DNA from: Astrocystis sublimbata
Taxonomy: Eukaryota > Ascomycota > Sordariomycetes > Xylariales > Xylariaceae
Reading direction: 5' to 3'
Length of the DNA stretch: 64,000 nucleotides
NCBI GenBank assembly: GCA_022453515.1
Contig: JAJNNY010000017.1
Coordinates: forward strand, 248,001 to 312,000
Under the pieces are notes generated by a model. The model saw nothing but the letters and a program-made list of their open reading frames with translations, did no database searches and had not been told where the DNA came from. Of the stretch, positions 61,130-64,000 are shown one piece after another (position 1 is the stretch's first letter; each line of letters opens with the position of its first letter). Made by a program: the position numbers and the translations under genes.

Positions 61130-64000
61130 ATGCCTGTCGGCAGTCGCAGTACGCCAAGCTTGGCCGAGGCGGAAGCCAAGTCGACTAGTGTTCAGCCAAA
61201 CGAGGGCCCGCTCAACGCTCCTCACAAAAGACTGGCCGACGACGACTCGGAGCAGAGGCAGAGCGATGACCTCAAAGAAGGAAACGGCGCGCGTGGTGGT
61301 GGAGGAGATAAACTCGCCTTCGAGGAACCCGTCGAGGTTGATGCGGACCTGGAGCCCGAAGATGACCCTGAGATCAGTGAATTACCTCCCGAGGTCAGGC
61401 GGGTCGTCAGTTTACATGATGACAGTACGTACGCACGCACGCATGTTTTAGTTTATCATATCTCATGAAGTCTGAGAGTATGCTCTTGTGTGCTGTGATG
61501 GGCCTTGCTGACTCCTAGCCCCTTTGTAGCAACTCTACCTACTCTGACTTTCAGATATTTCGTCTTGTCGCTACTCTTCGTGATACCTGGCGCCTTCTTG
61601 TCCCAGATCAACACCTTCCGAACGACTTATGCACCCTACTCAGTCTTCTTCGTCCAGATCGCATCGAATTACGTGGGCCTGTGGCTTGCTCGCGTCCTGC
61701 CCGATCGAAAAATCGGGATCCCTCTCACAAAGTGGTCATTTAACCTGAACCCTGGGCCATGGTCTGTTAAAGAACATGTGCTGGTCACAATTACCGCTGC
61801 CTCCGGCGCAACTGGCAACCTCGCCACGACGCCGATCGCCGTCGGCGAGCTGTATTTCAATGAGCGACTCCATCCTGCCGCGGCCATACTCTTCATGTGG
61901 TCAATCGATGCGACGGGATACGCATTCGCTGCCATAGCACGGCAGCTGCTGTTGTACGAGCCCGCTTACCAGTGGTGGCAAGCTCTGTGCCAAACTGCTC
62001 TGTTCGAGACGCAAGTGAAGCAAAACAAGAACCCGACGCCCGCAGCTCGGAAGCAGTTCAAGGTCTTCTGGCTGACCTTGCTCGGCATTACTTTGTGGCA
62101 ATTCCTCCCTGAATTCGTGTTTCCTTTCCTGAGCTCCCTGGCCTTCCTGTGCTGGGTGGCGCCGCATAATCCCGTTGCCAACTTCATAGGCTCGGGACTA
62201 GGCGGTATGGGATTCCTGAACCTGAGCTTCGATTGGGCCAACATATCGAACTACAGCGCTGGCGTGCCACTGTTCCTCAGTCCGTGGTGGTCGCAGGTTG
62301 TGTTATTTGCCTCCTTCGTCCTGAGCGCCTGGATATTACTACCAGCGGCCAAATGGGGTGGGCTAGGGGGCTACAGTCATTGTTTGATGTCGAATCGGGC
62401 CTGCACCGCAGATGGCGAGAGGTACCCAGTGGCCTCACTTGTCACACCGTCGAATACGTTAAACCAGACAGCATACGAGGAGTATGGGCCTATGTACCTC
62501 GGCGTTCACAACCTCTGGACGATCTTCTTCGACTACGCATCGTACATCTCTGCCTATAGCTGGATCGCATTCTTCGGCGCTTCGAATATCAGGAAAGCCT
62601 ACAGGAAATTCCGAGCTCGACAAAGTGTCGCCGGTGGAGGGATCAACCATCAATACACAGATCGGCTCAACGTGCTCATGCGATCGTATAAAGAGGTTCC
62701 TTTTTGGTGGTACTTGGCTCTTTTCTTGGTATCGTTCACGTAAGTTGATGCCAGTCGTCTTCTCCTTAAAGCTAGCATTGTATCTGAGAGGGTCACTGCG
62801 AGTCCGATATTAAAATCTCTTGCGAGCCTTCTTTAATACTATTATGGAAAACCTAACTGTCTGCAGGTCCATTATCACGATTGTTGCTCTAGACCTGATA
62901 TTCATTCCTTGGTGGACATATTTCGTGGCGTTGGCGACAGGGGCTGTCGTTGTTGTCCCATTGGGCTGGCTTTATGCCGTCAGCAATTTTCAACTCCCGA
63001 TTGGAACCTTTAACGAGTTACTATATGGTACCATGGTTCAAAATCTATCGCACCATAGGAATCCCATTGGCGCGAGTGTAAGTTGTGCAACATCGATTTG
63101 ATCCAATTCAATGGCTAAATCATAACCAGATATACGGCTCAATTGCTGGTGATGCTTGGTACAGAGCGCAGTACAGTACGTAATTCGTATCGTTCTCGCT
63201 TATGACATTATCTTCTAAAATGCGGAGGAGATCTATCACCGCTATTGAGTGTTATTTCTGACATAATCTTGTAACACTCTTTGCCCCTGCTCGGCAACTT
63301 TCCGATCAATGGCCACCTCCCCTGTCAATCGATATCAGAACCTTGCGGTATATGCAACGGTCATATCAGAGACATGATAGCTGACTCCAAACCCTACAGT
63401 GCTACAAGATCAAAAAATCGGACATTACATGCACGTACCCCAGCGCGCAGTCTTCTTCTCTCAAGTGTTCGGTATCACGGTTGGCGTGCCAATCAACTAC
63501 GCTGCTATGCGCTGGGTTCTCAATACGAAACGTGACTATCTAACCGGCGAGATCGAGGACCCGGCGCATATCTGGACGGGGCAGTCTCTAGCTTCATACT
63601 TGACACTAGGTGTGCAGTATGTGCTAATCGTGAGTGAAATCATGAATATGTGTCTTTTGGGCGATTGTGTTGCGCGAGAATACTAATCTCCCCCCTTTTT
63701 TTTCTTACAGGGCCCTACGAAGCTTTTTCAACAGACGCAATGGAAACCGATACCGTATGCGTTTCTCTTTGGTGCCGGAGCGCCGGCTGTGATCTATTTA
63801 CTCCACCGCCTGTTCCCGCGCGCCAAGTTCAATCTCTGGAACACTACAATATTCTTCAGCGTAGGTATTTCTTCAGTAATCAACGAATTAGGCCGAGAAT
63901 CTCCGATGACTAACTCCAAACTTCCAGGGTGCCTCGGTCTTCTATGGCAATATTTCCACTGGGTATTTCTCTCGCTTCCTCGGCGGTTTTGTCGTGATGT
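61130..64000 (+). CDS. OPT-family oligopeptide transporter (partial, truncated by window end)
   Basis: Proton-coupled importer of tetra-/pentapeptides or glutathione in the plasma membrane (Opt1/Isp4/PTR-type family). Exons inferred: 61130-61424, 61530-62739, 62867-63077, 63130-63175, 63400-63629, 63711-63860, 63928 to beyond 64000, giving at least 738 residues. All introns are GT-AG and in phase; exon 4 is 46 nt. A hydrophilic acidic N-tail of about 90 residues precedes TM1. Family blocks: PGAFLSQINTFRTTYAPYSV, KEHVLVTITAASGA, PVANFIGSGLGGMGF, IYGSIAGDAWYRAQYMLQDQKIGHYMHVPQR, GPTKLFQQTQWKPIPYAFLFG. The ATG at 61130 is used because the in-frame upstream start would add only a short unconserved leader. 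The 3' end lies outside the window. Confidence 0.93.

Noticed and set aside
1..64000. CRISPR array, bacterial operon or phage content
   Set aside because: No regularly spaced repeats, and pervasive spliceosomal introns show nuclear fungal DNA.

Overview
This window looks like nuclear DNA of a filamentous ascomycete (Pezizomycotina, most likely Sordariomycetes). Genes carry short spliceosomal introns of about 40-145 bp with GTRNGT donors and CTRAC-like branch points. The gene set is typical of moulds: ApsA cortical anchor, class III chitin synthase, Ras-2/RasB, Opy2. Intergenic DNA is studded with TAGG/CCTA-type low-complexity tracts. Thirteen protein genes are supported here; exon chains were rebuilt by hand from splice sites and reading-phase agreement. 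No rRNA, convincing tRNA, CRISPR or intact mobile element was seen. Layout: (1) 0.4-16.5 kb is gene-dense: a secreted M14 zinc carboxypeptidase and an MFS DHA1 drug/polyamine-type transporter on +; then on - a PLP-dependent serine racemase/dehydratase-like enzyme, mitochondrial ketol-acid reductoisomerase (ILV5), the NEDD8-conjugating enzyme UBC12 and a large ApsA/Num1-type nuclear-migration protein. (2) 16.5-34 kb is a long gene-poor, AT-rich tract without open frames above 60 codons over 24.5-26.3 kb, consistent with old RIP-mutated repeats; its only credible gene is a small cysteine-rich secreted protein (23.0-23.6 kb), a candidate effector. (3) 34.0-34.8 kb is Ras-2/RasB (-), followed by about 4.4 kb of simple-repeat DNA. 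(4) 39.3-49.3 kb holds a HAD-type dehalogenase, threonyl-tRNA synthetase and Opy2, all on -. (5) 49.3-55.4 kb is another repeat-rich gene-free stretch with a 26-G homopolymer. (6) 55.4-64.0 kb, all +: class III chitin synthase, an OTU deubiquitinase (OTUD6/Otu2 type) and an OPT-family oligopeptide transporter that runs off the window end. There are no operons in the bacterial sense. Functional themes are hyphal growth and polarity (ApsA, Ras-2, chitin synthase, Opy2/HOG), ubiquitin-like modification (UBC12, OTU), amino-acid metabolism and translation (ILV5, serine racemase-like, ThrRS), and transport or secretion (MFS, OPT, M14 peptidase, small secreted protein). No new multi-gene system is evident. 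The most notable items are the isolated cysteine-rich secreted gene inside the AT-rich desert, a probable GC-AG intron in ILV5, perfect palindromes built from TAGGTACC words, and a possible dual-start leader on ThrRS.
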